Shown one piece after another: positions 24,573 through 34,209 of a stretch of 64,000 bases of DNA. Each line of letters begins with the position of its first letter. The stretch's first letter is position 1. The translations under genes and the position numbers were made by a program. Source of the stretch: Microbacterium sp. LWS13-1.2 (GTDB lineage: Bacteria; Actinomycetota; Actinomycetes; Actinomycetales; Microbacteriaceae); contig NZ_CP151632.1 in the NCBI RefSeq assembly GCF_040144835.1, positions 3,286,001 to 3,350,000 on the forward strand. Direction: 5' to 3'. The notes under the pieces are model-generated. The model did no database searches, was not told the origin of the DNA, and saw nothing but the letters and a program-made list of their open reading frames with translations.

Positions 24573-26939
24573 CTATTGGCGGGCCATTGCGATCCGCACC
24601 CGCTCGTCCGGGTCGATCAGGTGATCGTGGTCGTCGGTGCCGAGGTCGATCTGCACCCAGTTGATGCGGCCCCTGAACCGACTGGTCTGTGGCGTGTAGT
24701 CGTCGCTCACGGGCGTGCCCGACTCGTAGCCGATGTCGGTCGTCTCGTCGGCCGAGAAGACCATGGGCTGGGTCAGCCCGACTCGGCCGGTGCCGACCGG
24801 GGCGCCGTCGTAGTAGATGGTGACGTCACCGCCTTTCGCGAGGCCGCCGCCGTCGTAGGCGAACTCCGCCCGCACCTGGTGGATGCCGGGGGCGACGGCG
24901 CTTCCGGCCGAGATGGTGAAGCGGTGGATGCCGAGCGCGTTGTACACGAAGCGGGCGGCACCGTCGAGAAGGTAGAGGCTCCATCCTCCGAACCGGCCGC
25001 CCTGCGCGATGATGACACCCTGTCCGCCGTCTTCGGGGACGTCGACCTCGGCGGTGACCGAGAAGGAGCGGTTCTTGATGCTCACGACGCTGTTCTCCGA
25101 GAGCCGGCCCATCCCGGGGAAGAAGAGCTGCGAGTCGCCGCGTATGAGTGTCGGTCGTCCGGCCATCCCGGGGTCGAGGCGCTCGGCGGTGCGGTCGTCG
25201 AGCGGCAGCACGTTGTACTTGACCGCCTCGATCAGCCAGAGTCTCTGCAGTTCGTGCAGTTTCTCGGGGTGCTCCCTCGCCAGATCGCGCGCTTGGCTGT
25301 AGTCCGTCGCTCCGTCGTAGAGCTCCCACACGTCGTCGTCGAAGGCCGGCAGTGCGCCGCCCACCATGACCCAGGGCGTCCGGTGCTTGGTGACGGCGCT
25401 CCAGCCCTGGTGGTAGATGCCGCGGTTGCCGAACATCTCGAAGTACTGCAGGTCGTGCGACTCGGGGGCGTCGGCGTCCTCGAACGCGTACAGCATGCTG
25501 CGGCCCTCCATGGGCGACTGCTGCACGCCGTTGACCTGTGTCGGCTCGGGAAGCCCGGCCGCCTCGAGGATCGTCGGTGCGATGTCGATGACATGGGTGA
25601 ACTGGGACCGCAGGCCACCCTTGTCGTGGATCGCCCGCGGCCAGTGCACGATCGTGCCGTTGCGGGTGCCTCCCCAATGCGAGGCGACCTGCTTGGTCCA
25701 CTGGAACGGGGTGTCCATCGCCCACGCCCAGCCGACGGCGTAGTGGTTGTACGAGGTCGGCGAGCCGAACTCCGCCATCTTGGACCGCATGAACTCGGGC
25801 GTTTCGAGCGCAGCCATGCCGTTGAAGTTCGCCATCTCGTTGAAGGCGCCGTTGACCGTGCCCTCTGCCGAGGCGCCGTTGTCGCCGATGATGTAGTAGA
25901 CGAGCGTGTCGTCGAGGATCCCGAGATCCTCGACCGCGTCGAGGACTCTTCCGACGTGATGGTCGGTGTGCTCGAGGAACCCCGCGTACACCTCCATCTC
26001 GCGCTCGAGCACGGCCTTCAGGTCCTCGGGCATGTCGTCCCACGCGGGGATCTCGTCGTGCCGCGCGGTCAGTTCGGCGTCGGCCGGGATGACGCCGAGC
26101 TCCTTCTGGCGTGCGAACGTCTTGTCGCGCTGCGCGTCCCACCCGTCCGCGAACTCACCCTTGTACCGGTCCGCCCATTCGGCCGGCACATGATGTGGTG
26201 CGTGGGTGGCTCCCGGCGCGAAGTAGACGAAGAACGGCTTGTCGGGAGCGAGCGCCTTCTGTGTGCGGATCCAGCCGATCGCCCGATCGGCGAGATCCTC
26301 GGTGAGGTGGTAGCCCTCCTCCGGCGTCGCGGGCGGTTCGACGGGCGTCGTCCCCTCGTAGAGCGCGGGCTCCCACTGGTTGTTCTCGCCGCCGATGAAG
26401 CCGTAGAAGGTCTCGAACCCGCCACCTCCGGACGGCCACGCGTCGAACGGGCCTATCGGCGAGGACTGCCATACGGGCACCTCGTGGCACTTCCCGAATT
26501 GGGCGGTCGAGTAGCCGTTGAGCTTCAGCGTCATCGCCAGCGGCGCCTTCGTATTGGGGCGCAGCGAACTGTTCCCCGGGGCCGAGGTCGCGGTCTCGGT
26601 GATGCTTCCCATACCCACGGAGTGATGGTTGCGGCCGGTCAGGAGCGCCTGCCGCGTCGGCGCGCACAGGGCCGTGGTGTGAAAGCGGTTGAACGTGAGG
26701 CCCCCGGCCGCGAGTCGCTCGGCGACTGGTGTGCGGCACGGGCCGCCGAACACGCTCGAGGCGCCGAAACCCACATCGTCCAGAAGAATGACCAGCACGT
26801 TCGGCGCGCCCGCGGGTGGCAGGAGCGGCTCGATGGGCGGATACGCGGTTGCGGGGTCCTTCGCGTCGTAGGTGGTCAACCCCGGGCGCGGCCGGTCGGG
26901 AATCGGGAGCATCGTGCGGGCATGGCGATCGACAGTCAT
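24573..26939 (-). CDS. Arylsulfatase (type I sulfatase)
   Basis: The product has 788 residues. The formylglycine motif C-A-P-T-R is at C92 (ALCAPTRQALLTGRNHH), metal-binding aspartates are in VILLDDVGF, and the second metal site is in YIIGDNGAS. A C-terminal beta-rich domain follows, as in large actinobacterial arylsulfatases. There is no signal peptide, so it is probably cytoplasmic. It needs a formylglycine-generating enzyme, which is not in this window. GAGGAGG precedes the ATG. Confidence 0.93.
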   Translation of the reverse strand: MTVDRHARTMLPIPDRPRPGLTTYDAKDPATAYPPIEPLLPPAGAPNVLVILLDDVGFGASSVFGGPCRTPVAERLAAGGLTFNRFHTTALCAPTRQALLTGRNHHSVGMGSITETATSAPGNSSLRPNTKAPLAMTLKLNGYSTAQFGKCHEVPVWQSSPIGPFDAWPSGGGGFETFYGFIGGENNQWEPALYEGTTPVEPPATPEEGYHLTEDLADRAIGWIRTQKALAPDKPFFVYFAPGATHAPHHVPAEWADRYKGEFADGWDAQRDKTFARQKELGVIPADAELTARHDEIPAWDDMPEDLKAVLEREMEVYAGFLEHTDHHVGRVLDAVEDLGILDDTLVYYIIGDNGASAEGTVNGAFNEMANFNGMAALETPEFMRSKMAEFGSPTSYNHYAVGWAWAMDTPFQWTKQVASHWGGTRNGTIVHWPRAIHDKGGLRSQFTHVIDIAPTILEAAGLPEPTQVNGVQQSPMEGRSMLYAFEDADAPESHDLQYFEMFGNRGIYHQGWSAVTKHRTPWVMVGGALPAFDDDVWELYDGATDYSQARDLAREHPEKLHELQRLWLIEAVKYNVLPLDDRTAERLDPGMAGRPTLIRGDSQLFFPGMGRLSENSVVSIKNRSFSVTAEVDVPEDGGQGVIIAQGGRFGGWSLYLLDGAARFVYNALGIHRFTISAGSAVAPGIHQVRAEFAYDGGGLAKGGDVTIYYDGAPVGTGRVGLTQPMVFSADETTDIGYESGTPVSDDYTPQTSRFRGRINWVQIDLGTDDHDHLIDPDERVRIAMARQ

Positions 26940-27080
26940 TGTCTTCCTCCTCGGTTCCCCAAGCGCACGTTACCGCACACCGCCGCGCGCACATCACCTC
27001 ATCTGAGTGAACGGATCCCGGCGCGAGCGTTGCACAGAGCGACGGTCGACTTCCCGCCGGTCTCCCTCGCACCGAACGGC

Positions 27081-27108
27081 AGCGCCCGCCTGCATGCAGA
27101 CGGGCGCT
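27081..27108 (-). terminator. Hairpin downstream of the flotillin gene
   Basis: AGCGCCCG and CGGGCGCT form a perfect 8-bp stem around a 12-base loop, 15 bp past the flotillin stop. There is no T-run, as is usual for high-GC actinobacteria. Confidence 0.6.
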
Positions 27109-27122
27109 GACGACGGACGAGA

Positions 27123-28625
27123 TCAGGAGGTGACGGGCTCCGGGTCGACAGGCGTGGTGGTCACCTGGTTTCCCTCCGCGACGCCGCGCCCGAAGGACCG
27201 GCCCTGCACGACCGCGCCGAGGTCCAGTCCGGTGGCCGCCTTGACGCTCTCGAAGGTCGCCGTGAGGCTCGCCGACTGCTCGCGGGCCAGGTGCGTCGCC
27301 GCGCTGTCGCCGCCGATCATCGTGATGGTGCCGACCTTCTCGTAGCCCTTCGCGAACTCCGCCATGAGCTGCGGCAGCTGTCCGATGATCTCCTTCGCGA
27401 GGATCGCGTCCTGATTCTCGCGCAGTGCAGCCGCCTCGGCGGCGACGGCCTCGGCGACCGCATTGCCGCGAAGACGGATCGCCTCCGCTTCGGCCTCCGC
27501 CTGCACGCGAACCGCGGCGGCCTCGGCTTCGGCCTTCATCCGGACGGCTGCAGCCTCGGCGGAGGCGGACGCCTCACGCGCCTCGGCCTGCGCCTTCACC
27601 GCGTACGCCTCGGCATCTGAGCGCTCCTGGGCGACCTTGCGGTCCGCTTCGGCGTTCTTCTCGCGCTTGTAGGCTTCCGCGTCGGCGGCGATCTGCTGCT
27701 GGTAGGCCTCGGCGTCCGCCAGCGTCTGCTGCTTGTACTTGTCGGCGTCGGCGACCTTCTTGACCTCGGCATCCAGTCTTGCCTGGGTGTTGTTGGCCTC
27801 CTGCAGGAGCACGCCCTGCTCGGCCTCGGCGCGGGCGAGGTTCTCGGACTGCTCGGCCTGCGCGTTCGCCCGGCCGACCTCCGACTTCGCGGCGGCGGTG
27901 TTCTTGTCGAGCGCGGTCTGCTCGATCAGGTTGGCCTCGTCGGCGGCGAGCTGGCGCTTCTTCACCTCGCGCGTGGCGTCGATCTCTGCGACATCCGCTT
28001 CGCGCTTGACGCGCTGCACCTCCTTGGCGCCGAGCGCGGAGATGTAGTTGTTCTTGTCGGTGATGCCCTGGATCGCGAACGAGTCGAGCACCAGCCCCTG
28101 CGCGAGCAGATCGCCGGAGATCCCCTGCGCGATCTCGTCGCTGAGCTTCTGCCGGTCCTGCATGACCTGCTCGACGGTCAGCTTCGCCACGACGCCGCGC
28201 AGCGCGCCTTCGAGCTGCTCGGTCGTGAAGACGACGATCGCATCGTCCTGCGACGCGAATCGCTCCGCAGCGCGGCGGACCTGGTCGGGTGTCGAGCCGA
28301 TCTTCACGAGGGCGACCCCGGTCAGGTCGATGGTGACGCCGTTGATGGTCTGAGCGGTCGGCTCGAACTTGATCTGCCGCGACCGCAGCGAGACCTTGTC
28401 GGAGCGCTGCGTCAGCTTGTTGACGAACGCACCCCGACCGCTGATGACGGTCATCTTGTTCGCTTCGCCCTCGGTGCTGTCGCGGGCCTTCTTGCCGACG
28501 ATGACGATGGCCTCGTCGGCCTTGGGCACCTGGTACCAGGCGCGGAACAGGATGAAGCCGATGAGGACGACGACGAGGATGACTCCGGCAGCCACTGCGA
28601 TGCCGATGAGGCCGAACAGATCCAT
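27123..28625 (-). CDS. Flotillin-like SPFH-domain protein
   Basis: The product has 500 residues. An N-terminal membrane helix (LFGLIGIAVAAGVILVVVLIGFILF) is followed by the SPFH/band 7 domain (about residues 30-220) and a long Ala/Glu-rich coiled coil (about 230-420) with the EAEAIRLRGNAEA-type repeats of flotillins. It organises membrane microdomains. It is a single gene with a hairpin terminator behind it. Confidence 0.93.
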   Translation of the reverse strand: MDLFGLIGIAVAAGVILVVVLIGFILFRAWYQVPKADEAIVIVGKKARDSTEGEANKMTVISGRGAFVNKLTQRSDKVSLRSRQIKFEPTAQTINGVTIDLTGVALVKIGSTPDQVRRAAERFASQDDAIVVFTTEQLEGALRGVVAKLTVEQVMQDRQKLSDEIAQGISGDLLAQGLVLDSFAIQGITDKNNYISALGAKEVQRVKREADVAEIDATREVKKRQLAADEANLIEQTALDKNTAAAKSEVGRANAQAEQSENLARAEAEQGVLLQEANNTQARLDAEVKKVADADKYKQQTLADAEAYQQQIAADAEAYKREKNAEADRKVAQERSDAEAYAVKAQAEAREASASAEAAAVRMKAEAEAAAVRVQAEAEAEAIRLRGNAVAEAVAAEAAALRENQDAILAKEIIGQLPQLMAEFAKGYEKVGTITMIGGDSAATHLAREQSASLTATFESVKAATGLDLGAVVQGRSFGRGVAEGNQVTTTPVDPEPVTS

Positions 28626-28765
28626 GTGGGGGTTCTCCAGGTTGAGCCCGCCGATTGCGGGCCATGCACCGAATCTATGCGCAACCAGGCATGTCCTTCG
28701 ACCGCAGGAACCGCCCGCACGATGGTGGGGCGCGTCATCTCAGTGCCGGGCGCCGCCTCGAACCG

Positions 28766-30070
28766 CTACGCATCCGCCGGCGCGGTGACTTCGCGAGCTG
28801 TGTCGGCCGGCGGGCGCTGCGCCCTGCTCAGTAGCACGAACGGCACGGCGACCGCCGAGATCACACCGCTCCAGAGCAGCGACGCGCCGTATCCTCCGAC
28901 ATCCGCCGCTCGTCCCAGCACCGGCTGGAACACGACCCCGCCCGCAGAACCCATCAGCGAGTCGAAGGAGAGCACGGTGGCGCGCTGCTTCGAGGGGATC
29001 ATGTCGTTGAGGTACGCGCGGTGCACGGGGTCGTCGATCGCCGACGCGATGCCCCAGAGCGCCACCAGCACGAGAGCGACCCAGAAGTTGCGGATCAGCC
29101 CGAGCCCGATCAGCACCACGGCGCTCGAGATCGTGGCGAGAAGGATCGCCGAGGTGCGGCGGCGGAAGAGCCGGCGCGCCCAGGGCGCCAGCGCACCGCC
29201 GACGATGGAGGCCCCTGACAGCAGAGCCGCCGCGAGCCCGGCGATCGAGTAGGCCTCCTCGTCACCCCACAGCTCCAGCAGATACGGCTGCAGTGCATAG
29301 AACACGTAGATGCCCACACCCGCGGTGAAGGGGCTCGCGAGCATGAGCCAGCGCACCGGCGGATCGCCGAGGCCGTAGCGGAAGGATGCCCGCAACACCG
29401 TGCGCGTCGCCCGCAGCGGGCTCTCGCTGCGGTCAGGTGTGAAGCCCAGATCCCGCATCAGGAGGGCGGCGACGACGAACATCACCAGCAGGATCGCTCC
29501 TCTGACGAGGAAGGGCACGCCGAGGTTCGTGACTTGTGCGAGGACACCCCCCAGCACCGAGCCCGACAGCATCGCGATGCCGCCGACGATCTGCGCCCGG
29601 CCGAACACCGTCTCGAGGCTGCCCGGATAGCCGGTGGCCTTCAACGCGTCGACGAGCCAGGCATCCACAGCGCCGGAGAAGAACGTGAAGCCGAGTCCGA
29701 GCAGCACGGACACGATCGCCCAGGCCCAGAACGGCGAATGCCAGACCCACAGCAGCCAGTACATGACGGTCGTCACCGCCAGCGTGATGGTGCCGAGCAG
29801 ATACGAAGCCCGGCGCCCGACGGTGTCGGCCACGACGCCCGTCGGGATCTCGAAGATCAGCATCCCGGCGGTGAAGAACGCATTCGCCGAGAAGGCCTCG
29901 AGATTCGTGAGCCCGGCGTCGAGGAGGAAGAGGGTGTTGATGCCCCAGATGAAGGACGCTGCGAGCGTGTTGCCGAGCATCAGCGTGTAGTACGTGCCCT
30001 GCACCCGGCGGGGAGTGGGCAGCGATGGCGCGGAACTGATCCTGGAGATGGCGGCGCCCCCTCGGTTCAT
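28766..30070 (-). CDS. Major facilitator superfamily transporter
   Basis: The product has 434 residues and about 12 membrane helices. The MFS motif after helix 2 is seen as GVVADTVGRRASYLLG. The substrate is unknown. The ATG at 30070 starts MNRGGAAISRISSA. The N-terminal 25 residues before helix 1 are hydrophilic. It is not in an obvious operon. Confidence 0.88.
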   Translation of the reverse strand: MNRGGAAISRISSAPSLPTPRRVQGTYYTLMLGNTLAASFIWGINTLFLLDAGLTNLEAFSANAFFTAGMLIFEIPTGVVADTVGRRASYLLGTITLAVTTVMYWLLWVWHSPFWAWAIVSVLLGLGFTFFSGAVDAWLVDALKATGYPGSLETVFGRAQIVGGIAMLSGSVLGGVLAQVTNLGVPFLVRGAILLVMFVVAALLMRDLGFTPDRSESPLRATRTVLRASFRYGLGDPPVRWLMLASPFTAGVGIYVFYALQPYLLELWGDEEAYSIAGLAAALLSGASIVGGALAPWARRLFRRRTSAILLATISSAVVLIGLGLIRNFWVALVLVALWGIASAIDDPVHRAYLNDMIPSKQRATVLSFDSLMGSAGGVVFQPVLGRAADVGGYGASLLWSGVISAVAVPFVLLSRAQRPPADTAREVTAPADA

Positions 30071-30146
30071 GGGATCTTCGGCCGACACCGCGACGATATC
30101 CGGCCCCACCGACGCCGTCCATGGGTGAGGTTGCGCCGTCGCGGCG

Positions 30147-30611
30147 TCAGCCGTACCACATGCCGGAGTCCACGCCCTTGCCGTGGTGCGTGCGTCCGCC
30201 GTCGATCGGTGCGGTCTCGTGGCCGGCCAGTGCATGCAGCCAGGGCGGCTGCTGATCGAGCGTCACCGAACCCGCGCCGACCGAGAAGTACGCGGCGATG
30301 GGAGGACTCGCGACGAATGCGGCTGCGAGAGCACCGGCTCCCTTGAGGCGCACGACGGCGTCGCGCGACCGCAGGTCGCGCATGAGCACGGCGAATGCCT
30401 CGGGATCGACGGATGCCGCTTCCTGCGGTGCGAACGGAAGCTGCGAGCCCAGCCGGCCGACGATCTCTTGACGCTGCGACGTCGAGAGCCGGGAGAAAGC
30501 GGCTGCGTAGGCCTTGTCGGCGACGCTCGCCGGCACGTTCCCCAGAACGTAGGCGTAGCGGGGGATCTGCTCGTCGTCACTGATCGCGTGCTGTGCGTGC
30601 CGCTTCTTCAC
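30147..30611 (-). CDS. Hypothetical protein
   Basis: The product has 154 residues. Part of it (AYAAAFSRLSTSQRQEIVGRLGSQLP) resembles the helical module 'EAFARLTPxQR' seen in the protein at 38437, but the rest differs. The start is GTG 30611 behind GGGAGGGG. The function is unknown. Confidence 0.6.
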   Translation of the reverse strand: MKKRHAQHAISDDEQIPRYAYVLGNVPASVADKAYAAAFSRLSTSQRQEIVGRLGSQLPFAPQEAASVDPEAFAVLMRDLRSRDAVVRLKGAGALAAAFVASPPIAAYFSVGAGSVTLDQQPPWLHALAGHETAPIDGGRTHHGKGVDSGMWYG

Positions 30612-30717
30612 GACCCCTCCCGCCCGATACGCGTCAGACTACGCCCGCCCCTGCGCTCCGTCGATGGGTGCGCTGATCGAGGCGGCGTCGCTGAGCGGGC
30701 GCGGCGCGAGCGGCCAG

Positions 30718-31133
30718 TCAGGCGTCGTGCAGTCGGGCGAAGAACGAGAGGCCGACCAGCATCCCTTCGGGGCTGAGAAGCCGGGCGGTGGTCTGACCCC
30801 AGGGCTCCACGTGGGTAGGGGTGAGGATCGCGTGACCTGCCTCGCGCAATTCCTGCTCCCCGGCGGCGACGGCTTCAGGCGATGCGAGTTCAAACTCGAG
30901 CCAGGCCTGCGGAACCGGCAGATGTGACGGCCATTTCCACTGCCGAAGATGGATTCCGCGGCATCCGTCAATCGCCACAGGGGGAAGACCTTCACGCCGC
31001 CCAGCGCATGCGTGTCGAGATAGCCGGGCGCCGCCTCGCCGAGCGCGATGCCCAGATCATCGCGATAGAACGACTGTGAGGCGCGGTCGTCCCGGACGAT
31101 CGGACCGAAACCCGCCACGAGCTGCACATCCAT
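30718..31133 (-). pseudogene. VOC/glyoxalase-family protein, frameshifted
   Basis: From ATG 31133: DVQLVAGFGPIVRDDRASQSFYRDDLGIALGE...VFPLWRLTDAAESIFG, the first half of a VOC fold. At about 30943 the second half (WPSHLPVPQAWLEFELASPEAVAAGEQELREAGH...GLSFFARLHDA) continues one frame over, and adding one base restores a normal protein. It could be a recent mutation or a sequencing error. The rest of the gene is well preserved. Confidence 0.75.
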
Positions 31134-31165
31134 GCACGGACCATATGCGCGAGCCGCGCCCAGGG

Positions 31166-33304
31166 CTAACCCTCCAGCACCGCGAGCTGCTGCGTCGCGC
31201 GCGTCATCGCGACGTAGCGGTCCACCGCGCCCTCGATCCCCTCGCCGAACCTCGACGGCTCGACGAGCACGACGAAGTCGAACTCCAGGCCCTTCGTGAG
31301 CTCCGGCGTCAGCGAGCGCACGCGGTCCTGGGCGACGAACGACGGGTCTCCGATGACACAGGCGGTGCCCTCGGGATGCGCCGTGAGCCAGGCGCTGAGG
31401 ATGCCGTCGCGCTCCGCCGCATCGGCGCGGAGCACGGGGACTCCGCTGGATCGGATCGACGTGGGCACGTTCGCGCCGGGGATCGCGACGCGGATCACCG
31501 GCTCGGCCTCCGCCATGACCTCGCTCGGCGTGCGGTAGTTGATGGTGAGCGAGGCGATGCTCACGTCGGTGAGCCCCGCGTGCTCGAGTCGCTCGTGCCA
31601 TGACTCGCGGAACCCGTGCCGCGCCTGGGCCCGATCGCCGACCACAGTGAAGCTGCGCGACGGGCAGCGCGCCAGCAGCATCCGCCACTGCGCATCGGTG
31701 AGCTCCTGCGCCTCGTCGACGATGATGTGCGCGAACGGCCCCGCCAGCAGGTCGGGGTCGTGCGCGTCGACCACCGAGTCGTCGACGAGGCTGTTGCGCA
31801 GGTCGTCGCCGTCGAGCCACTGCATGATCTCGTCGCCGGCCTCCTTGAGGCGGTCGACCACCTGCGCCATGTACTCGCGCTCCTGCGCGAGCTTCGCCTC
31901 GCGCTCCCGCCGCCGACGCGAGGCGCCGGGGTCGCCGAGCCGGCGCCGCGCCGCGTCGAGCAGCGGCAGATCAGACGTTGTCCACGCGGTGGCGTCGCCT
32001 CGCTGCAGCACAGCCACTTCTTCGGGCGTGAGCCACGGTGCGCAGCGGCGCAGGTAGGCGGGCACCGACCAGAGGTCCGACACGAGGACGGATGCCTCCA
32101 CCAGCGGCCACGCACGCCCGAACGCTCGGGTCAACTCCTCGTGACGCGCGAGCGCTCGCCGCAGCTGATGCGGCGGCACCTCCTCGCCGTCCGCCTGGTC
32201 GGCGAGGATGTCGAGAACCGTCTCCCAGACCTGGTCCCGAGCCTCGTTGTGCGGCGTACCGGGCTCGGCCGACGCGAACGCCTCCGCCCAGTCCTCGGGA
32301 CTGAGCCACAGCTCCGCCCACGGCGTCTCGACGACGAGGCCATCGGCGGGCGGCTCTTCGTACAGGCGCACCGCCGGCTCGATCGCGTCCACCATGCGCG
32401 CATCGGCCTTGAGCCGCTCGACGACCGGGTCGCGCTCGGGCTCGGCGGTCGTGCCCTCGGCGACGAGGTCGCGCAGCGTGCACGTCTGCACGCTCTCCTC
32501 ACCGAGGCTCGGCAGCACGTCCTCGACGTACGACAGGTAGGCGGGGCTCGGGCCGACGAACAGCACGCCGCCGCGGCCCTCGCCCAGATGCGGGTCGGAA
32601 TACACGAGATACGCGGCGCGGTGAAGCGCCACCACCGTCTTGCCGGTGCCCGGACCGCCGTCGACGACCAGCGAGCCACGCGAGCCGGCGCGGATGATCG
32701 CATCCTGATCCGCCTGGATCGTCCCCAGCACGTCGCGCATGCGCGGCGAGCGGCTCGCACCCAGACTTGCGATGAACGCGGACTGGTCGTCGAGCGCGGC
32801 GCTCTGCTCCAACCCGTCGGCCGTGAACACCTCGTCCCAGTAGTCGGTCACGCGGCCGCCCGTCCACCGGTAGCGGCGACGACTCACCAGGCCCGAGGGG
32901 TGCGCATGGGTCGCGGCGAAGAACGGCTCGGCAGCCGGCGTGCGCCAGTCGACGAGGAGGCGCCGGCCCCCGGCATCCGTGAGTCCGAAGCGGCCGATGT
33001 AGACGGTCTCGGAGCCGTCCGCGGGCACCATGCGGCCGAGGCACGCGTTCATCGTGAAGCGGCGCAGCACGCGCAAGCGTGCGGAGAGGCGATGGATCTC
33101 GAGGTCGCGCTCGAGACCGGCCTGCCCGTGCCCGCCGGGGCGTCGACGGAGCTCCGCAAGGCGCTCCTCGAGGCCGTCGATGGAGCGGGCGAGGCTCTCG
33201 GCGATGGCGGCGAACTGCCGTTCGTCAGCGCTGATCAGCGCGGGATCGGACTTGGCGGAGAGGCGTTCGGGCAGCTGGAAAGGGCCGGTCTGGATGGGAT
33301 TCAC
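31166..33304 (-). CDS. helR: HelR-type RNA polymerase recycling motor (UvrD/HelD-like ATPase)
   Basis: The product has 712 residues. It has an N-terminal helical/coiled-coil arm, then Walker A GGPGTGKT near residue 225, a long insertion, Walker B HIIVDEAQEL, GDRAQ, and motif VI AMTRATQQLAV near the end. This is the actinobacterial HelD/HelR family, which removes RNA polymerase from DNA and, for HelR, displaces rifamycins and gives resistance. The start is GTG 33304 with AGGAG upstream. A rifamycin-associated-element-like palindrome lies 89-111 bp ahead, which favours HelR over plain HelD. Confidence 0.85.
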   Translation of the reverse strand: MNPIQTGPFQLPERLSAKSDPALISADERQFAAIAESLARSIDGLEERLAELRRRPGGHGQAGLERDLEIHRLSARLRVLRRFTMNACLGRMVPADGSETVYIGRFGLTDAGGRRLLVDWRTPAAEPFFAATHAHPSGLVSRRRYRWTGGRVTDYWDEVFTADGLEQSAALDDQSAFIASLGASRSPRMRDVLGTIQADQDAIIRAGSRGSLVVDGGPGTGKTVVALHRAAYLVYSDPHLGEGRGGVLFVGPSPAYLSYVEDVLPSLGEESVQTCTLRDLVAEGTTAEPERDPVVERLKADARMVDAIEPAVRLYEEPPADGLVVETPWAELWLSPEDWAEAFASAEPGTPHNEARDQVWETVLDILADQADGEEVPPHQLRRALARHEELTRAFGRAWPLVEASVLVSDLWSVPAYLRRCAPWLTPEEVAVLQRGDATAWTTSDLPLLDAARRRLGDPGASRRRREREAKLAQEREYMAQVVDRLKEAGDEIMQWLDGDDLRNSLVDDSVVDAHDPDLLAGPFAHIIVDEAQELTDAQWRMLLARCPSRSFTVVGDRAQARHGFRESWHERLEHAGLTDVSIASLTINYRTPSEVMAEAEPVIRVAIPGANVPTSIRSSGVPVLRADAAERDGILSAWLTAHPEGTACVIGDPSFVAQDRVRSLTPELTKGLEFDFVVLVEPSRFGEGIEGAVDRYVAMTRATQQLAVLEG

Positions 33305-33377
33305 GGCATCTGCTCCTGGCGGACATCGCGACGCGGCGTTCGGTGAAGGAAGGGGCGGGGTGGCGTCGCGATCGACC

Positions 33378-33415
33378 AGTATGCGCCCCCAGGGGGCCCT
33401 TGCCGCAAGGCGCCC
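33378..33415 (-). promoter_or_regulatory. Rifamycin-associated-element-like palindrome and -10 of helR
   Basis: The core CTTGCGGCAAG (minus strand, 33409-33399) is centred in an imperfect palindrome, 33393-33415, with flanking GGG/CCC arms. This is, as I remember it, the core of the rifamycin-associated element found before rifamycin-inactivation genes and helR in actinomycetes. Ten base pairs downstream lies a CATACT -10 box (33383-33378), so the element occupies the -35 position. Confidence 0.8.
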
Positions 33416-33453
33416 TCCGCCCGGTATCCTGGAAGTGCGGGCGGGGGAGGAAC

Positions 33454-34086
33454 TCAGTTCGAACGGGCGGTCGCCCGCAGGGTTCCCGGCTCCAGACCCA
33501 GCGTCCACTCGGCGACGTCCGACACGAACTGCTCGTGCGCGCCGTCACCGGCATCGTGGCTGTTGTTCACCGAGGCGCTCTGCCCGTCCACGGCCATCAG
33601 GATGCGGATGCCCGCCGCGTGCGCATCGACGGTGGCGAACTCGCCGGCGCTGATGCCGTGCGCGATGATGTCGACGATGCCGGCCCGGTTGAGCGTCTCC
33701 CGTTCGACCAGCGCCTCGTTCAGCGTCCGGCTGAAACGCGAGAGGTGGCGGGCATTCAGCCACAGCCGCGCGAGATCCCACGAGTCTCGGCTCTCGAACC
33801 CGGTGACCAGGCGTGCCAGCCGCTGCGTCGCGGTGCCCTCCCTCGGGAAGAGGTCGGCGCGCTCGGCGGCAGCCGCGCGCGCGAACGCGGCGACGACGAG
33901 ACCCTCGGCGGCGGGGAAGTAGTGCGTGATCAGCCCCGGACGCACGCCGAGCCGGTCAGCGACCGCGCGCAGGGTGATGCGCTCGAGGCCCTCGGTGAGC
34001 GCGATGTCGGCCGCGGTCGCCAGGATCTCTTCGCGCCGCTCTTCCGGCCGTTTGCGAACGCGTCGCGCATCGCCGCTTGACACCAT
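33454..34086 (-). CDS. TetR-family regulator
   Basis: The product has 210 residues. The N-terminal helix-turn-helix is EILATAADIALTEGLERITLRAVADRLGVRPGLITHYFPAAEGLV, and the ligand domain is of the TetR_C_6/BetI-like sort. It is divergent from a nucleobase permease gene, with two matching 22-bp operators in between. It is likely the permease's own repressor, responding to a purine- or pyrimidine-type ligand (inferred). Confidence 0.88.
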   Translation of the reverse strand: MVSSGDARRVRKRPEERREEILATAADIALTEGLERITLRAVADRLGVRPGLITHYFPAAEGLVVAAFARAAAAERADLFPREGTATQRLARLVTGFESRDSWDLARLWLNARHLSRFSRTLNEALVERETLNRAGIVDIIAHGISAGEFATVDAHAAGIRILMAVDGQSASVNNSHDAGDGAHEQFVSDVAEWTLGLEPGTLRATARSN

Positions 34087-34096
34087 GCCGCCCATG

Positions 34097-34141
34097 CTAT
34101 TGGATGTGTGACCAATAGCCTATTGTCCGCACGGCCAATAG
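34097..34141. promoter_or_regulatory. Two tandem 22-bp TetR operators
   Basis: CTATTGG-N8-CCAATAG (34097-34118) and CTATTGT-N8-CCAATAG (34120-34141) share the same 7-8-7 layout, 23 bp apart, between the divergent tetR and permease genes. They are the best candidates for the binding sites of the adjacent TetR. Confidence 0.8.
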
Positions 34142-34209
34142 TCACCGTGTCCCGAGAGCAACGAAGCCGCGGTCCGAGGACGTCGTCCGGTCCGCCCGAG
34201 AGGATCACC

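Noticed and set aside
24576-27110. 844-codon open frame on the plus strand
   Set aside because: It is the antisense shadow of the arylsulfatase, Arg/Gly/Val-rich with no recognisable motif, as expected in GC-rich DNA.
31616-33346. 576-codon open frame on the plus strand
   Set aside because: It is the antisense shadow of helR.
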